Source: Azonexaceae bacterium (GTDB lineage Bacteria; Pseudomonadota; Gammaproteobacteria; Burkholderiales; Rhodocyclaceae). From it: 64,000 nucleotides of DNA. The notes beneath the pieces are model-generated. The model did no database searches. It was not told the DNA's origin and saw only the letters and a program-made list of their open reading frames with translations. The translations under genes were made by a program, and so were the position numbers. The stretch covers positions 1-64,000 of the forward strand of contig SSSZ01000029.1 in assembly GCA_009469675.1 (NCBI GenBank). Direction: 5' to 3'. Of this stretch, positions 62,099 to 64,000 are shown in pieces. Each line of letters opens with the position of its first letter. The first letter of the stretch is position 1.

Positions 62099-63904
62099 TC
62101 AGGCGGCCCCCTCGTCGGCCGGCGCCGCGCCGATCAGCGCCAGCTCCCGCGTCGCCCGGGTCATCGCCACGTAGAGGAGGCGCGCCTCGTCGTCCCGCTG
62201 GTCGGCTTCCAACGCGTCAAGCCGGGGCACGCCGGGGATGACCACCAGGGGAAATTCCAGCCCCTTGCAGCTATGCATGGTGAGGAATTTGACGGTGTCC
62301 TCGGCCTCACCAAAGGTCGCGTCGGCGTGGTAGGTCACCGGGATGCCGGCCCGGCGCAGGGTGGCCAGCACGGCCTTGCCGACGCTCCGGTAATCGCGGT
62401 AGATGACCGCCATGTCGCGCCAGGGGGTACCGGTCCGGTGGGCGGCCTTGAGATGGTCGGCGACATAATCCGCCTCTTGCCGCAGGCTCGGCAGCTTGAC
62501 GACCAGGGGAGCCGGGCCGGAGCGGCCGGCGCTGACCGGCGCCACCAGGGGTACGCCGTCTTCGTCGGCGGCCGCCGGGGCGAGGAGTTCCTTGGCCACG
62601 CCGCTGGCCAGTTCCAGCACTTCGCGGGTATTGCGGTAGTTGATCTTGAGGATGGTCGTGCGGCCCTGGGCCTGGATGCCCAGGCTCTTGAAGCTGAGCT
62701 TGGCCCGGCGGTGGCGGCCATAAATCGACTGGGCGTCGTCGTACATGACGAGCAGCGAATTGGTCGCCGGATTGACCATCTGGGCCACCAGCTTGAGCCA
62801 GTGCGGTTCGAAGTCGTGGCCCTCGTCGACGAGCACGGCATCGTATTGGCCGGCCGGGATGAGCTGGCGGTCGACGGCGCGGATGACGCGCTCGACCAGG
62901 GCGGCGAAAAACCGGTCGGCGCCGCCGCCATGCTCCGGCAGCCCAGCGTCGAAAGCCAGGAGCTGGGCCCGGCACCACTGGTGAAAGGTGCGCACCTCGA
63001 CCTTTTCCGCCAGCCCCTTGGCGGTGAACGTGCTTTGCAGCCGGCGGGCCAGGGTCTTGTTGTAGCAGAGGACGAGGATGGGCCGGGTGCAAACCTGGGC
63101 GAGGTGCTCGGCCCGGTAGCCCAGAATGAGCGTCTTGCCGCTGCCGGCCACACCGTGGATGACCCGGTGGCCGTCGCCCAGGCTGCGGGCGAGCTGCTCC
63201 TGCTGCACATCCATGACCCGCACGAGGTCGGGGGCGGCGCCGTCGTCCGCGGCGAAGAGATCGGCCTGGGCAGGTTCGGCGATGCGGATTTCGGGAAAGA
63301 GGTGCCAGCGGATGCGGTCGATCTGGGGCAGGGAGATGGGGACGCTCCGGACATAAGGCAGCATGTCCCCCAGGCGCTCCTGCAGGGCTGCGGGTTCGCC
63401 GGTTTCGGTCATTTCGTCGGCGCACAGCACGCGATGGGGTTCCATGACCTCGCCGAGGTCGGTGGTCTCGAATTGTTTGCGCGTGATGTTGGCAAGGACC
63501 AGGCCGTAGCCCCAAGGGAATACCAGCTGCCCCTGCAGGCGACCGCTGGCAAAGACAAGCTGGGAGTCGGCCTTGAGGATATCGACCACGGTGTGGGCGT
63601 ACTGGCGCGCCTGTTCGAGGGGATTGGCCTGGCGCTTCAAGCCGTCGGCGGTGAGCAGTGCGACGCTCTGGCGGTCAATTTCCCGCAGGGTATCGAGCCG
63701 CCAATCCTTGACTTCGAGGACCAGAATGCCCCGCCGCGGGTTGAAGACCACGAAGTCGGGGTGGATGTTCGAGCGGCCGATGGGGACGTCGTACCAGACG
63801 AGGTAGTCGGCTTCGAGTTTGTCTTCCAGCCGGCGGGCCAGGCGCCGCTCGCCGGCGGTCATTTTCGCCAGGCAGGTGCCGATCGCCGGAATGATTGAAG
63901 CCAA
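62099..63904 (-). CDS. NERD-domain nuclease / UvrD-like SF1 helicase
   Basis: 601 aa. Residues about 20-120 are a NERD (nuclease-related) domain: SNIHPDFVVFNPRRGILVLEVKDW (Asp and ExK of a PD-(D/E)xK-type site). A superfamily 1 helicase follows: HGVAGSGKTLILGYRAEHL (Walker A), VLCYNKTLARRL, AVLVDEGHDFE (Walker B), YDDAQSIYG, INYRNTREVLEL, TMHSCKGLEFPLVVIPGV and LLYVAMTRATRELALIG (motif VI). Family members combine DNA unwinding and possible cleavage. Converges on arsC with a 39-base gap; 63905-64000 contains no further gene start I can support. Confidence 0.9.
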   Translation of the reverse strand: MASIIPAIGTCLAKMTAGERRLARRLEDKLEADYLVWYDVPIGRSNIHPDFVVFNPRRGILVLEVKDWRLDTLREIDRQSVALLTADGLKRQANPLEQARQYAHTVVDILKADSQLVFASGRLQGQLVFPWGYGLVLANITRKQFETTDLGEVMEPHRVLCADEMTETGEPAALQERLGDMLPYVRSVPISLPQIDRIRWHLFPEIRIAEPAQADLFAADDGAAPDLVRVMDVQQEQLARSLGDGHRVIHGVAGSGKTLILGYRAEHLAQVCTRPILVLCYNKTLARRLQSTFTAKGLAEKVEVRTFHQWCRAQLLAFDAGLPEHGGGADRFFAALVERVIRAVDRQLIPAGQYDAVLVDEGHDFEPHWLKLVAQMVNPATNSLLVMYDDAQSIYGRHRRAKLSFKSLGIQAQGRTTILKINYRNTREVLELASGVAKELLAPAAADEDGVPLVAPVSAGRSGPAPLVVKLPSLRQEADYVADHLKAAHRTGTPWRDMAVIYRDYRSVGKAVLATLRRAGIPVTYHADATFGEAEDTVKFLTMHSCKGLEFPLVVIPGVPRLDALEADQRDDEARLLYVAMTRATRELALIGAAPADEGAA

Positions 63905-64000
63905 CGCGGTGCTCCCGTGCTTGTTTGTCGATCTTACCGGGCCGGATTATGCCATGCGCCCCCGGCGGGAGCCGCCCCCGGCGGCGGCGACCTGCGGTAT

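Overview
The window is high-GC, densely packed DNA with no rRNA, tRNA, insertion sequence or CRISPR array that I can see. The gene set suggests a betaproteobacterium, most likely a member of the Rhodocyclales: an mla lipid-transport operon running into ibaG and murA, kdsD-kdsC-lptC-lptA, a tandem phasin pair typical of polyhydroxyalkanoate (PHA) storers, and many cyclic-nucleotide signalling proteins. The taxonomy is inferred from content and order only.

Layout. 1-5975 (minus strand) is one tightly coupled envelope operon: mlaF-E-D-A-C-B, an ABC-2 type exporter pair, ibaG and the start of murA, with most junctions overlapping by 4-8 bases. 6076-19040 (plus) is a type IV pilus / type II secretion-like assembly locus: a sigma54-dependent response regulator, an ExeA-like ATPase with a SPOR domain, secretin, TPR protein, MshEN-type extension ATPase, platform protein, PilM/N-, PilO- and PilP-like proteins and two pilin-like genes of visibly lower GC. 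19150-22929 holds a class III adenylate cyclase, a multi-spanning histidine kinase (minus) and, divergent from the kinase, a major-pilin-like gene with a very good sigma54 promoter. I infer that the kinase and the sigma54 activator at the two ends of the locus form one control circuit.

22979-27686 carries a CPA2 antiporter and kdsD-kdsC-lptC-lptA (lptB is not next to it). 27806-29189 is a two-gene phasin locus with a consensus sigma70 promoter flanked by TGC-rich operators. 29211-35684 (minus) has a CinA-type domain protein, an EI24 membrane protein, hrpA, a GYD-domain protein and a fluoride channel. 35840-44571 is mostly housekeeping (GGDEF/EAL protein, glnS, DUF1223, TVP38-like protein, pyrF, a YpfJ-type zinc protease, an M23 peptidase that seems to start with CTG).

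44665-64000 is the more accessory part: an ABM monooxygenase followed by a 942-residue STAND (NLR-like) protein with a TIR-like/DUF4062 N-terminus, an E1-only 2-oxoacid dehydrogenase pair with a cytochrome c, an HD-GYP protein, a chemoreceptor, two flavin-split-barrel proteins, a tiny secreted peptide, an ACP-acyl-AMP ligase-PlsC fusion, a MEKHLA protein, an AlkC-like repair protein, an ArsC-family protein and a NERD-helicase. The most unusual items are the STAND protein, the sigma54-wired pilus locus and the three-domain acyl-activating acyltransferase.
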